A DNA stretch of 64,000 nt. Source: Mogibacterium sp. Lineage in GTDB: Bacteria; Bacillota; Clostridia; Peptostreptococcales; Anaerovoracaceae. This document shows, piece after piece, positions 51,852-61,433 of the stretch. Below the pieces are notes generated by a model that ran no database searches, had not been told where the DNA came from, and saw only the letters and a list, made by a program, of their open reading frames with translations. The position numbers and the translations under genes were made by a program. The DNA lies in NCBI GenBank assembly GCA_012840975.1, contig DUVP01000032.1, positions 124,001 to 188,000 of the forward strand, written 5' to 3'. Position 1 is the first letter of the stretch, and each line of letters opens with the position of its first letter.

Positions 51852-53201
51852 TCAGCGTTTTTTATTTTCCATTTTCTTTGCGTATGCCAATACTTGTTTG
51901 AGTGCCGGGTCTTTCTCCACTCCTGCCAGCCTGAGTTTGTGTGCATATTCAAGCAATTCACCGAAATGTTCTCCGGGTTCAAGACCGGCTTCAATAAGAT
52001 CTCTTCCCATTACATACGGTTTTGACATCGTTTCATTGAATACTCTTAAGCGTTCTGTTATAAAATCCGAATCTCCCTCGAATTTGACCGTTCCCGCAAC
52101 TACAGGTTTATCGGATTTTGCGAACCATATTAAATCCTCAGGAGCAACTGCCTCGTCGAACATTCTGTTTGTCGACTTGATTTTCGGTTTGGAAAAAGAC
52201 ACTACATTAGGCTTCATATGTAAAGGCACCATATTGAGAACGTAATCTATTACTTCTTTCTCGTTTGTGATTCTTCTCAGGAAAGTTTCTACTATCGGAA
52301 TTCCCAATATCTCATGCTTATATGCGTGTATTCTTCCATCGATTTCTTCAGTAGCAACTATCTTGCCGAGATCGTGCGTCAAAGAAAGCAACATGAAAGC
52401 GTAAGGATTTGATGTTTTGTTTCTGAAAGCTGCCGCCCTGTCGATAACCTCCATCGTGTGTACCCATACATCTCCCTCAGGATGATAAATCGGATCCTGT
52501 TCCAGACCGATCAAATCTTCAAGTTCGCGGAACCATATTCCGAGCTGCTCCATATTCCGCAGCGACTCAAAGAAAATGGACGGTTTATCAGCTTTGAGCA
52601 ATGCCTTTTTGAGCTCTTCCTCAACGCGTTCACGCGATAATGTCGAAATATCAATACCCTTACAGAGCTCTATTGTCTCATCCGCTATTTCAAACTCAAA
52701 TCTGGCCGCAAACTGTGCCGCTCTAAGGACTCGCAAAGGATCTTCAACAAAAGTAAAATCATCTATATGCCTGATAATTCCTCTGTTTATATCGTCCAAT
52801 CCGGAAAAGTGATCAACAACTTCTCCTGTGAGGACATCCTCCATTAAAGAATTGATTGTAAAATCACGTCTTCGTGCAGCCTCATATGTCCCGATAAACG
52901 GCTCAACATCGACATCAAAATCCCTATGCCCTTTTCCGGTCGCACGTTCTTTTCTCGGTAAAGCGATGTCGATATCTTCTCCTTTGACGGAGTATATTCC
53001 GAAGCTTGAACCGTACTCCAGAGGCTCACCCGCTTCACATAGAATCTCATATAGCAAACCGGGTTCTATACCGTGAACCTCTATATCTAAATCTTTGTTC
53101 TCAATACCAAGTAATTTGTCGCGAACAAAACCTCCGACATAAAAGGTCCTACCGCCCTGTGTATCAACTATATATGCAATTTTCTCTGCGATGCTTTTCA
53201 T
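51852..53201 (-). CDS. CCA tRNA nucleotidyltransferase family protein with HD domain
   Basis: 449 aa. The N-terminal nucleotidyltransferase head has TFYVGGFVRDKLLG and the metal aspartates in KDLDIEVHG, then RRRDFTINSLMEDVLTG and EDPLRVLRAAQFAARF (template motif). The C-terminal half has an HD phosphohydrolase motif LTHDLGKI near residue 280. This matches the E. coli-type CCA-adding enzyme with HD domain. Both tRNAs in the window already encode CCA, so repair of tRNA ends is the likely task. Confidence 0.88.
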   Translation of the reverse strand: MKSIAEKIAYIVDTQGGRTFYVGGFVRDKLLGIENKDLDIEVHGIEPGLLYEILCEAGEPLEYGSSFGIYSVKGEDIDIALPRKERATGKGHRDFDVDVEPFIGTYEAARRRDFTINSLMEDVLTGEVVDHFSGLDDINRGIIRHIDDFTFVEDPLRVLRAAQFAARFEFEIADETIELCKGIDISTLSRERVEEELKKALLKADKPSIFFESLRNMEQLGIWFRELEDLIGLEQDPIYHPEGDVWVHTMEVIDRAAAFRNKTSNPYAFMLLSLTHDLGKIVATEEIDGRIHAYKHEILGIPIVETFLRRITNEKEVIDYVLNMVPLHMKPNVVSFSKPKIKSTNRMFDEAVAPEDLIWFAKSDKPVVAGTVKFEGDSDFITERLRVFNETMSKPYVMGRDLIEAGLEPGEHFGELLEYAHKLRLAGVEKDPALKQVLAYAKKMENKKR

Positions 53202-53278
53202 AATATATATTTTAACAGTTTTCTCGTCAGTTCGTCGTGCTTTAAGCGACAGCAGTTATAAAAATCGGTTGCTTTTTA

Positions 53279-53307
53279 TTGAAAGCACGAGTTGATTCAG
53301 GTATCAT
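53279..53307 (+). promoter_or_regulatory. Promoter of the LtaS/MdoB-like gene
   Basis: -35 TTGAAA and -10 TATCAT separated by 17 bp; start point about 28 nt before the ATG at 53342. Confidence 0.65.
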
Positions 53308-53341
53308 TCTGTCTGGACAATGTAAAAAAAAGGAGTTTCGA

Positions 53342-55141
53342 ATGGCGGATTTTGTATTCAAATGGCTTGTGTTGCTGCTGCCTATTATCATTTCAACCAG
53401 AGCCTTTAATAAAAAAAGTAAAATAAGCTTCATATACAGGCTGTCTTTCGTATTTCTTATAACCTTGTTGGTACTTGTTCTCGTGCTTCATTTTTTCAAT
53501 TACGCACTTTTTTCGATTTTTATTATTGACTTTACTGCGCTATTCTCGCTGAAAGTTTTTTTACTCGAAATATCCGTATCTTTTTTTGTATCGTACCTTC
53601 TAACATCAATTGATATAACAACCATTAAAGAAACTTCCGACAAGAAGAAATTCAAGAAGATTCTTTCTTCTTCATTCTATGCTCTGCTGCTTACACTACC
53701 ATTTATTATCATCATCAGCAAGCACTGGGCACTTGTTAACTTCGGAAAGGTGCAGTGGGATTCCATAATCTTCTCAATAACCACACCGCAGGCAGGAGCC
53801 AATCCAAGTTTCATCATTTCTTTTCTGATACAGGTTGTATTTCCCGGAGCTGTAATATTCACCGCACTGTTCTTTTGCCTGCGCCTCTTTATTTATTCAA
53901 AAGAAATACATTTTTCAAATCGTTTTACAATATCACTGCCTAAGGTTTTGAAGATTGTTTTATTTATATTTTTATTGCTTTTTTCATATTTTCTGGCACT
54001 CCATCAATTCAACAAAAGTTATCCTCTGCACTCTTTAAAAGAATATCTTTTTGAAGATTCAACTTTTATAGATAAACATTATGTGGATCCGATGATGGTC
54101 AATCTGACTTTCCCTGAAAAGAAAAGAAACCTTATATATATCTACCTCGAATCAATGGAAGTCACATACATGTCCAAGGATAAAGGTGGTGCCATGGATC
54201 ACAACATAATACCTAACCTGACAAAGCTTGCAGAGGAAAATCACTATTTCTCCCAAAGCGATAATTTCAAAGGAGCTTATCCGACCAGAGCCTCATGGAC
54301 TATCGGTGCCATGGTCGCTCATACAGGCGGAGTTCCTCTAAAGCTGCCTTCTATTTCCGATGCAGCGTATGCCGACTTTGAAGCTTTTATGCCCGGTCTA
54401 TGCAATTTAGGAGATATTCTGAATCAACACGGTTACAACCAGACTCTTATGGTAGGATCCGACGGCAGTTACGGCGGCAGAAAAAAATTGTATGAACAAC
54501 ACGGCAATGCAGAGGTTCTCGACCTTTTTTCCGCATATGATGATGAAATAGTTCCACGAAAATATCATAACGGATGGTGGGGTTTTGAAGACCTTTATCT
54601 TTTCGAATATGCAAAAAAAGAACTTCTGGAGCTTTCAAAGGAAGATAAGCCTTTTGCTTTTACAATGTTAACAGTTGATACCCACCACATCGGAGGATAT
54701 GTATGCGAAAAATGTCCTAATCAATACGACGAACAGTATTCCAATGTGATTTCCTGCTCCGACAGACAGGTGTATGAGTTTATCCAATGGATTATGCAGC
54801 AGGATTTTTATGATAATACAACAATTATTCTGACCGGTGACCATAACAGCATGGATCCCGATTATTTCAAAAAAATTGAAAGAAGCGGTTACGAAAGAAC
54901 TGTATATAACTGCTTCATCAATGATAAAGGAAAATGGACAGGGAAAAAAAGAGGTTTTTCAACCATGGATATGTTCCCTACTACCTTAGCCGCCATGGGA
55001 GTGCAAATCGAAGGAGATCGCCTCGGATTAGGTGTTAATTTGTACTCGGACAAGAAAACCTTGATTGAAAAATACGGAAACACCGATCTTGAAGAGAGAC
55101 TGATGAAGCGCTCCAAATACTACGACAGTAAATTCCTGTAA
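53342..55141 (+). CDS. Phosphoglycerol transferase, LtaS/MdoB sulfatase family
   Basis: 599 aa from the ATG at 53342 (AAGGAG 6 nt upstream); the track's extra 21 codons overlap the promoter. Five membrane helices (residues 1-220) precede an extracellular alkaline-phosphatase/sulfatase domain: NLIYIYLESMEVTYM (metal site), AYPTRASWTIGAMVAHTGGVPL with a probable nucleophile Thr in SWT, LTVDTHHIGGYVC and ILTGDHNSMD. The RASWTIGAMVAHTGG motif is nearer to the MdoB/OpgB type than to classical LtaS. It likely transfers phosphoglycerol to a surface glycan or lipid anchor. Confidence 0.85.
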   Translation: MADFVFKWLVLLLPIIISTRAFNKKSKISFIYRLSFVFLITLLVLVLVLHFFNYALFSIFIIDFTALFSLKVFLLEISVSFFVSYLLTSIDITTIKETSDKKKFKKILSSSFYALLLTLPFIIIISKHWALVNFGKVQWDSIIFSITTPQAGANPSFIISFLIQVVFPGAVIFTALFFCLRLFIYSKEIHFSNRFTISLPKVLKIVLFIFLLLFSYFLALHQFNKSYPLHSLKEYLFEDSTFIDKHYVDPMMVNLTFPEKKRNLIYIYLESMEVTYMSKDKGGAMDHNIIPNLTKLAEENHYFSQSDNFKGAYPTRASWTIGAMVAHTGGVPLKLPSISDAAYADFEAFMPGLCNLGDILNQHGYNQTLMVGSDGSYGGRKKLYEQHGNAEVLDLFSAYDDEIVPRKYHNGWWGFEDLYLFEYAKKELLELSKEDKPFAFTMLTVDTHHIGGYVCEKCPNQYDEQYSNVISCSDRQVYEFIQWIMQQDFYDNTTIILTGDHNSMDPDYFKKIERSGYERTVYNCFINDKGKWTGKKRGFSTMDMFPTTLAAMGVQIEGDRLGLGVNLYSDKKTLIEKYGNTDLEERLMKRSKYYDSKFL

Positions 55142-55169
55142 AATATTTCTTACTTCTTATGTATCTATA

Positions 55170-55895
55170 TTAAAGATTTATTCCGGAATTCGGATAGAAA
55201 CCCTCTTTGTGATCCGCTTTGGATAAGTTTCTAATCGTTTTGATTGCAATTACATACATAATCGCAACAAAAACTAAAAGTGCGTATGCTGCTGCATTTG
55301 ACCTCAAAAATGCGAAGGTATTATATACTCCATGAATCATCATCGGTACTACGAGTGCTAAGAGGGTATATTGATTTGTTTTTGCTCTGTTACCAAGTAT
55401 TGCATTCTTTTTGGAATATGAATAGAAGGTGCCCATTGCCAGTCCGCAAAATGCATGCAGAGGAACTGCAGTGAAAGCTCTCACTATTGCCGTACTCATT
55501 CCGTACTGAGCCACATACAAAATATTTTCAAGGACAGCAAATCCTATAGCTGCCGATACTCCATACACTACTCCGTCAAACCTGTAATTGAAATGTTTGC
55601 AATTCCAGGTAGCGATTCTAAGTGCAAGGTATTTAAGAATCTCCTCCCAGAATGCTGCCAGAAGAAATGCATTCACAAGAGCATATTCCAGTGAGCCCTC
55701 CGGATACCATGGTAAAAATTGAGCCACAAAGGTTTCAACAAATCCGGCGATAATACACGAAATGGCTCCGAAAATAACGACTTTTATTATCATGCTTATG
55801 GGCTCTTTCTCAACTTTGTCTTTTGTATAGACATATGTAAGTATCATAAGACCCGGAATAATTGCAAGGGCTGTAAGTTGATTGTTCAAATACAT
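55170..55895 (-). CDS. PrsW family intramembrane metalloprotease
   Basis: 241 aa with about seven membrane helices. The PrsW motifs are FWEEILKYLAL (EE-x-x-K, near residue 82), RFDGVVYGVSAAIGFAVLENI near 105, LHAFCGLAMG near 145 and MIHGVYNTFAF near 190; the glutamates and histidines form the metal site. In Bacillus PrsW cleaves an anti-sigma factor, but no sigma/anti-sigma pair is near here, so the substrate is unknown. It is convergent with the LtaS/MdoB-like gene. Confidence 0.9.
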   Translation of the reverse strand: MYLNNQLTALAIIPGLMILTYVYTKDKVEKEPISMIIKVVIFGAISCIIAGFVETFVAQFLPWYPEGSLEYALVNAFLLAAFWEEILKYLALRIATWNCKHFNYRFDGVVYGVSAAIGFAVLENILYVAQYGMSTAIVRAFTAVPLHAFCGLAMGTFYSYSKKNAILGNRAKTNQYTLLALVVPMMIHGVYNTFAFLRSNAAAYALLVFVAIMYVIAIKTIRNLSKADHKEGFYPNSGINL

Positions 55896-56066
55896 AGCTG
55901 TTACCTCATATTTGTATTATAATGTTCAAATAAAATATCGGTTAGATTTTACCACATATAAAGCCTATTTACCTACCTATTAATTTGATAGATTATTTCA
56001 TATGTGTATAGTGTATAATATTTACGATTAGGTTCTGCTTTTATACTGAAACAAAAGAGGTGTTTT

Positions 56067-57032
56067 ATGAAAAAGATTGCTGTATTAACAAGCGGAGGAG
56101 ATGCTCCGGGTATGAATGCTGTCATACGTGCGGTTGCGCGTGCAGGTATATTCTCCGGAATGGAAGTATATGGCATTCTCCACGGTTATGAAGGTCTGAT
56201 CGACAATGAGATTTTTCAGTTGAAATGGTCAGATCTCGGAAACATCATGCATACAGGAGGTACAATGCTCGGCTCTGCCCGATCGGAAAGATTCTTTGAA
56301 GATAAATGGATCGACAAAGCCGCTGATAATCTTCTTAAACTTGGAATTAACAGCCTTGTTGTAATCGGGGGGGACGGAACCTTCAGGGGCAGTACTCAAC
56401 TTTCGAAACGGGGAATTTCCATAGTTTGTGTACCTGCTACTATAGATAATGACCTGGGATATACAGACTATACAATCGGCTTTGACACTGCTGTCAACAC
56501 GGTTTTATCAATCATTTCTCACATACGGGATACCTCTTCCGCACATAGCAGGACTACAATTGTAGAAGTTATGGGAAGAGATTGCGGGGATCTGGCTCTA
56601 TTTTCCGGTCTCGGTGGAGGAGCGGATCTGCTTCTTGTTCCGGAGATTCCTGTCGATATTCAACAGATAATTGAGAGAGTCAGGGAAGGTCAGGTTTCAG
56701 GTAAACTTCATAATATAATTGTCAAATCGGAAGGTGTTGATATCCCGACTGATGAGCTTGAGGAGCTTATAGAAGGTGTCACCGGTCAGGAAACCCGGTC
56801 CGTAGTATTAAGCTATATCCAGAGGGGAGGAAGTCCTTCAGGAAGGGACAGGACTCTTGCCAGCCTTATGGGAGCCAAAGCCGTAAAGCTTTTAGAGGGA
56901 AATGAAGAAATAATTTCTGTAGCTATCGGAATAAGAGGAGAAGATATAATTTCCATGCCTCTTGAAACCGCTATACAAACAAAACCTGTGTTTGATAAAA
57001 ATCTTTATGAGCTTGCATTGGTACTTAGCTAG
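56067..57032 (+). CDS. pfkA: ATP-dependent 6-phosphofructokinase
   Basis: 321 aa. The ATP site is LTSGGDAPGMNAVIRAV and GGDGTFRGS, the catalytic aspartate lies in PATIDNDLGYTDYTIGFDTA, and the substrate site is VEVMGRDCGDLAL. GGDGT (not GGDDT) indicates ATP rather than pyrophosphate as phosphate donor. It commits fructose-6-phosphate to glycolysis. It is a single gene, convergent with fbp, the opposing enzyme. Confidence 0.95.
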   Translation: MKKIAVLTSGGDAPGMNAVIRAVARAGIFSGMEVYGILHGYEGLIDNEIFQLKWSDLGNIMHTGGTMLGSARSERFFEDKWIDKAADNLLKLGINSLVVIGGDGTFRGSTQLSKRGISIVCVPATIDNDLGYTDYTIGFDTAVNTVLSIISHIRDTSSAHSRTTIVEVMGRDCGDLALFSGLGGGADLLLVPEIPVDIQQIIERVREGQVSGKLHNIIVKSEGVDIPTDELEELIEGVTGQETRSVVLSYIQRGGSPSGRDRTLASLMGAKAVKLLEGNEEIISVAIGIRGEDIISMPLETAIQTKPVFDKNLYELALVLS

Positions 57033-57069
57033 CCCTATCATCCGGCTCGATTAGAACTTTAACAAAACG

Positions 57070-57110
57070 AAGAATGGCAATCTTCTCAATACAGACAGCC
57101 ATTCTTTTTT
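57070..57110. terminator. Terminator between pfkA and the fbp operon
   Basis: Stem AAGAATGGC/GCCATTCTT (9 bp) with a long 19-nt loop and TTTT tail, 38 nt after pfkA. It lies downstream of the small gene at 57144 on the other strand too. Confidence 0.75.
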
Positions 57111-57143
57111 ATTTGAAATAATTTATCGAAACTTCTTTTTTCT

Positions 57144-57239
57144 CTATAATTTGTTTCTGTTGTTTTTCATAAGCAGAAGCAGGTACCACAAACAAAGTGC
57201 AACCAATACTCCTCCCATAATCTTAGCAAGCATTTGCAT
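57144..57239 (-). CDS. Small single-helix membrane protein downstream of fbp
   Basis: 31 aa, absent from the ORF track: MQMLAKIMGGVLVALCLWYL and a basic end KNNRNKL. It is one hydrophobic helix with positive residues at the C-terminus. An AAGGCGGTGAG ribosome-like site precedes the ATG, which lies 19 nt after the fbp stop, so it would be co-transcribed with fbp. I do not recognise a family; chance occurrence is possible for so short a frame. Confidence 0.5.
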   Translation of the reverse strand: MQMLAKIMGGVLVALCLWYLLLLMKNNRNKL

Positions 57240-57258
57240 ATTCTCACCGCCTTTCCAG

Positions 57259-59208
57259 TCAGTAAATCTCCTTAATTCCTCCGCTTTTGAATTCATCATC
57301 CAGAGCTTCTAAATTTGCTATTTGCCTGCGGAGCTCCTCTCCGTTATCCGTATCTCTTATCCTTAACCTCTCTCCGAGTTTATCTACCAGATGCATCACA
57401 GGTCTGTGGAAGACTTGCGTTCCATCTTCCTGAAGAGGCTCGTAAGGCTTATGTTCAGCTAAATATGTGTGCTTCGATGTACAGATAGCCGTATATCCGG
57501 CAATGCCCGTAGTTTCCTGATAGGCTTTAGAGATTCCGCCATCTATAATAAATATCTTACCTCCGCCTTTAACAGGTGAATCGCCGTCCTTAAACTTAAC
57601 CGGAACATGTCCGTTAAGGATCTTACCTATTTCCGGCTTCAGTCCAAAATCTAACAGGATTTTATCGGCAAGTTTTTCATCATCGATATATCTATAGTAA
57701 GGAACTGTACGCTCTTTATGTGTGGCCTTGTCTTCTATGAAATATCTTTCAAATGTTGTCATTTTGTCCTTGCCGAATAACGGTGAATTTTCCGACAGCC
57801 ACAGAAACCAAAGGATTACAGCCGCCTCGCCTTTTGTCTTTCCTACAGGTACATTATATCGTGCAGCCCTTATCATTTCATCGAGCTTCTGCATATACCT
57901 GGCTCCCTTATAAGTGTATCCTTCTATTTCAACTTCCTTGAATTCCCCCTCTTCATCGAGGATCATACATCCGTGATAGAAGAGATTTCCGTTGCTTATT
58001 TTGTAAAGGGCTCCGCATGTATACATGTAATCGATATGTCTTTGCAGCTTTTCCGAATTAATTATTGATGACTCTAATGCCACCATGACTTCCTCTTCTT
58101 CTTCGGTTAATTCATAAGGATTTTCCGGATCTAATGTAGGGAAATTAAGATCTCTCATAGGGTGTTCGACTCCCTCTATCATTACAGTCCCCTTTTCAAA
58201 ATCTATTGCCTCAAGAAGATTTCTCTTTTGCAGATTATATTCCGGATGAGCTATTATCTCCTGACCTTCCAATTTGAACTGTATTATCGAAATCATTTTG
58301 TGCATCTTCGAAGCCAGCTCTGTAGGTACCGGATTATATATATTTTTTTCCAGCAAATTCGGCTTAAAATATTCGCAAGGATCGTCCTTATAAATTTTCT
58401 CTGCCAAAGTCGCAAGCGGTCTCAGGTTAATTCCATACCCGACTTCAAGCATATCGAAGTTGTTATATCGAATGTTGATCCTTATCATGGTTGCGATGCA
58501 GGCTCTATTTCCGCAAGCTGCTCCCATCCAAAGAATGTCGTGATTGCCCCATTGAATATCTACACCTTTATTTGCCATAAGATAGTCCAGGATTTTATCC
58601 GACTTGGATCCTCTGTCAAATATATCTCCGATGATATGAAGTCTGTCGACAGTCATATTGCTTATAGCATCCGTCATATCTATTATGAAATCTTCAGCCG
58701 ATTCATATGCGATAATCGACTCGATGATTTCATCATAGTATCTTTCTCTATCCTCGGCATCGTCCGCAAACAAAAGCTCGTCCATAATATAAGCGGATTC
58801 TTTCGGAAAACTCTTTTTTACTTTTGAACGAGTGTATTTGCTTGACACTATACGACATATCAGAACAAGTCTCTGAATCGAAAGTCTGCACCACTCATCA
58901 AAGTCCTTTTCACTTTTTTTCCTTCGTGCAATTTCGGCTTCCGGATCATAAATAAGAGAAGCCAGATCGTCGCACTCCTTCTCGCTGAGAATGTCCCCAA
59001 AAGCCTGATCTATCCTCATGCGAATCATTCCTGAACCGCTTCTTACAAAATAGTGGAAAGCGTCATATTCTCCATGAATATCGCTGAGGAAAAACTCTGT
59101 TGCCTTCGGCAAAGCGAGTATTGCCCTCAAGTTGATAATTTCCGTCTTTACGGCCCTTCTGTTCGGATATTTTTCTGCCAGAAGGCGAAGAAATTGTATG
59201 TCCGGCAT
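57259..59208 (-). CDS. fbp: Fructose-1,6-bisphosphatase, class III
   Basis: 649 aa, the large Firmicutes-type enzyme of the metallophosphoesterase superfamily, unrelated to the usual FBPase. Metal-binding motifs are FLSDIHGEYDAFHYF near residue 40, IIGDIFDRGSKSDKIL near 192, QWGNHDILWMGAACGN near 219 and ILNGHVPVKFKDGDSP near 535. It performs the gluconeogenic step opposite to PfkA, encoded next door. It lies 13 nt after murA. Confidence 0.94.
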   Translation of the reverse strand: MPDIQFLRLLAEKYPNRRAVKTEIINLRAILALPKATEFFLSDIHGEYDAFHYFVRSGSGMIRMRIDQAFGDILSEKECDDLASLIYDPEAEIARRKKSEKDFDEWCRLSIQRLVLICRIVSSKYTRSKVKKSFPKESAYIMDELLFADDAEDRERYYDEIIESIIAYESAEDFIIDMTDAISNMTVDRLHIIGDIFDRGSKSDKILDYLMANKGVDIQWGNHDILWMGAACGNRACIATMIRINIRYNNFDMLEVGYGINLRPLATLAEKIYKDDPCEYFKPNLLEKNIYNPVPTELASKMHKMISIIQFKLEGQEIIAHPEYNLQKRNLLEAIDFEKGTVMIEGVEHPMRDLNFPTLDPENPYELTEEEEEVMVALESSIINSEKLQRHIDYMYTCGALYKISNGNLFYHGCMILDEEGEFKEVEIEGYTYKGARYMQKLDEMIRAARYNVPVGKTKGEAAVILWFLWLSENSPLFGKDKMTTFERYFIEDKATHKERTVPYYRYIDDEKLADKILLDFGLKPEIGKILNGHVPVKFKDGDSPVKGGGKIFIIDGGISKAYQETTGIAGYTAICTSKHTYLAEHKPYEPLQEDGTQVFHRPVMHLVDKLGERLRIRDTDNGEELRRQIANLEALDDEFKSGGIKEIY

Positions 59209-59221
59209 GGTTTACCTCCGC

Positions 59222-60496
59222 TTAATCGTGATCTACCTTCATGATATCTGCACCTAGCGATTTGAATTTTTCTACAAAGTTCTCATAACCTCTTTCAATA
59301 TGGTAGATTTCACTCACTTCTGTTGTTCCCGTTGCGACAAGTCCGGCAAGAACCATGGCTGCTCCTGCTCTTAAATCTGTCGCCCTTACTTTCGCTCCAT
59401 AGAGCTTCTTCCCTCCGGGTATGATTGCCTCTCTGTTTTCTGTCGATATCTCCGCACCCATCCTGTTGAGTTCTACGACGTGCATGAATCTGTTTTCAAA
59501 AACGGTTTCTCTTACCACGCTCTCTCCTTCGACTGTAGTAAGAAATGCCATGAACGGGGACTGGATATCTGTCGGAAAGCCCGGATACGGAAGAGTTTTT
59601 ATATCAGTAGCAATCAAATTTTTATTTCTCGCATCAACATATATTCCGTCAGGTGTAAGATCTATGTTTACATTACACTCCTTAAGCTTTGCGATTACCG
59701 GTCTTACGTGACCGGGAAGAGCGTTCTTGATGAATATGTCTCCTCTTGTTATTGCTGCTGCAAGCATAAATGTACCTGTTTCTATTCTGTCAGGAATCAC
59801 TTCATGTACACTTCCCGAGAGTTTTTCCACACCCTCGATCCTTATCATATCCGTACCTGCACTCTTTATCTTAGCACCCATCTTGTTGAGAAGATTTGCG
59901 AGATCGATTATTTCCGGCTCCTTGGCAGCATTTTCGATTATTGTTGTGCCTTTTGCCAGAGTCGCAGCCATAAGAATGTTTTCTGTTGCACCTACACTTG
60001 GAAAGTCAAGATATATAACATCTCCCTTAAGTCCGGTTTCCGGTACTGTAACGATAATTTTTCCATTCTCATAGTCTTCCTCAACCTCTGCCCCTAAAGC
60101 TCTAAAGCCTTTAAGATGGAGATCTATAGGCCTTTTTCCTATGGTACAACCTCCCGGAAGAGGCATGATTGCTTTGCCTTTTCTGGCAATAAGAGGACCC
60201 ATAGTGAATATGGATGCCCTCATAATGCCGACAAGCTCAGGATTTCCCTCTACCGATATAATTTCTTCGGTAGAAACCCTAAGCTCATCTTTATTGCTGT
60301 CATCCACTGTTGCCCCGTAACCGCGAAGTATATCTTTCATAACTTTAACATCTACAAGATCCGGAGCTCCTTCGATTACACAGGTCTCCTTTGTAAGAAG
60401 TGTCGCCGCAAGCAGTGGGAGAACCGAATTCTTCGCACCGCTGATAGTAACTTCTCCATGAAGTGGTCCATTATTATTGACAAGAATTTTTGCCAT
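59222..60496 (-). CDS. murA: UDP-N-acetylglucosamine 1-carboxyvinyltransferase
   Basis: 424 aa. NNGPLHGEVTISGAKNSVLPLLAATLL at the N-terminus and the catalytic loop LPGGCTIGKRPIDLHLKG with Cys near residue 117. Having Cys rather than Asp at this position predicts fosfomycin sensitivity. It catalyses the first committed step of peptidoglycan synthesis in the cytoplasm. It is followed by fbp; the upstream gene encodes the DUF948-like protein. Confidence 0.96.
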   Translation of the reverse strand: MAKILVNNNGPLHGEVTISGAKNSVLPLLAATLLTKETCVIEGAPDLVDVKVMKDILRGYGATVDDSNKDELRVSTEEIISVEGNPELVGIMRASIFTMGPLIARKGKAIMPLPGGCTIGKRPIDLHLKGFRALGAEVEEDYENGKIIVTVPETGLKGDVIYLDFPSVGATENILMAATLAKGTTIIENAAKEPEIIDLANLLNKMGAKIKSAGTDMIRIEGVEKLSGSVHEVIPDRIETGTFMLAAAITRGDIFIKNALPGHVRPVIAKLKECNVNIDLTPDGIYVDARNKNLIATDIKTLPYPGFPTDIQSPFMAFLTTVEGESVVRETVFENRFMHVVELNRMGAEISTENREAIIPGGKKLYGAKVRATDLRAGAAMVLAGLVATGTTEVSEIYHIERGYENFVEKFKSLGADIMKVDHD

Positions 60497-60518
60497 TGGT
60501 TACTCTCCTAAAGTTTAT

Positions 60519-61034
60519 TTATACAGCCTGTGCTGCTTTTCTTTCTTCTCTTTTCTCTTGCCTTTTGGCCTTTCTTTCCAGCTTCTTAAGTTTATGCTCA
60601 GCTTTTTTTCTCAGTTTAGTCTGTTTGTTGACCCTCCTGATTGCCTTCCTGGTCCTTTTAACTTGTTTTTTTGCTTTAGCTCTTTCAATATTTGTAGCAA
60701 TAAAAGCAAGAGTTCCGCCTCTGCTTATAATGAAATTGTGAACCAGACTTCCGAAATTCAATACCAAAAGTCCGGCAACCACTACCCCCAGAACTTTTGT
60801 TAAAGGTGAAGTATCCTCTACTACAGAGTTGACAGCATTCAATGCTGTTTTTTCTATTCTGTCCGCTTTGCCTTTAATCTCCTTAACAGCATTCTCACTC
60901 TCTTTTGTAAGAACCTTGATTTTCTTCATCAGGTCAATTGCATGTACAGCCATAATAGCCAGAACCACTACTAGAGCCGCCAGCACCAGAATAAGTAAAA
61001 ACACCAGTATTTGATTAATCGAAATAGTAATCAT
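60519..61034 (-). CDS. Membrane protein with Lys/Arg-rich coiled tail (DUF948-like)
   Basis: 171 aa. An N-terminal membrane helix (ILVFLLILVLAALVVVLAIMAV), a helical stretch with heptad character (KESENAVKEIKGKADRIEK), a second hydrophobic segment (VLGVVVAGLLVLNFGSLVHNF) and a strongly basic 60-residue C-terminus (KKAEHKLKKLERKAKRQEKR) likely to bind nucleic acid or acidic lipid. The first half resembles DUF948 proteins and the neighbouring small gene. The function is unknown. Confidence 0.7.
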   Translation of the reverse strand: MITISINQILVFLLILVLAALVVVLAIMAVHAIDLMKKIKVLTKESENAVKEIKGKADRIEKTALNAVNSVVEDTSPLTKVLGVVVAGLLVLNFGSLVHNFIISRGGTLAFIATNIERAKAKKQVKRTRKAIRRVNKQTKLRKKAEHKLKKLERKAKRQEKREERKAAQAV

Positions 61035-61052
61035 ATATTTCCCTCGTTCTTT

Positions 61053-61328
61053 CTACCTGGTATACTTTTCAAATATCTTCTGTATCATACCGAGACCTAT
61101 GTCAGCAAATCCGCTTATTTTCTTGGCACCGTCTTTGACTTTGTTTTCGATGCTGTCCAGTTTTGCTTTGGCTCCTGCGACTGCCGAAGTACCGCCGTCA
61201 AGGATTGCGTTTGTTTTCTTAATCGTATCTGTCAGATTTGATATCAAAACTATCAGAAAGACAACAAGCACTATAAGTGCGATAAGCAGTGTTCCGATCA
61301 AAACACCCTTTATACTAACTGTAATCAT
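61053..61328 (-). CDS. Small DUF948-like membrane protein
   Basis: 91 aa from the ATG at 61328 (GAAGGAG upstream; the ATG five codons earlier overlaps that site). One membrane helix (VLIGTLLIALIVLVVFLIVLI) is followed by an amphipathic helix with KKTNAILDGGTSAVAGAKAKLDSIENKVKDG. It is a likely paralogue of the first half of the next gene, 18 nt away. The function is unknown. Confidence 0.7.
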   Translation of the reverse strand: MITVSIKGVLIGTLLIALIVLVVFLIVLISNLTDTIKKTNAILDGGTSAVAGAKAKLDSIENKVKDGAKKISGFADIGLGMIQKIFEKYTR

Positions 61329-61433
61329 AAATTTCTCCTTCATTTTTGCCTCTTTATAAAGGCCTTAGTATGGTAATAATTATATCGGTAATATCCTTCT
61401 CATTCAAGATTAAGAGTATTCTATCGGAAGTCC

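Noticed and set aside
58162-58827. 221-aa plus-strand ORF inside fbp
   Set aside because: It is antisense to conserved fbp motifs, with no ribosome site or family similarity.
59480-60097. 205-aa plus-strand ORF inside murA
   Set aside because: It is antisense to murA, Cys/Tyr-rich, and has no domain.
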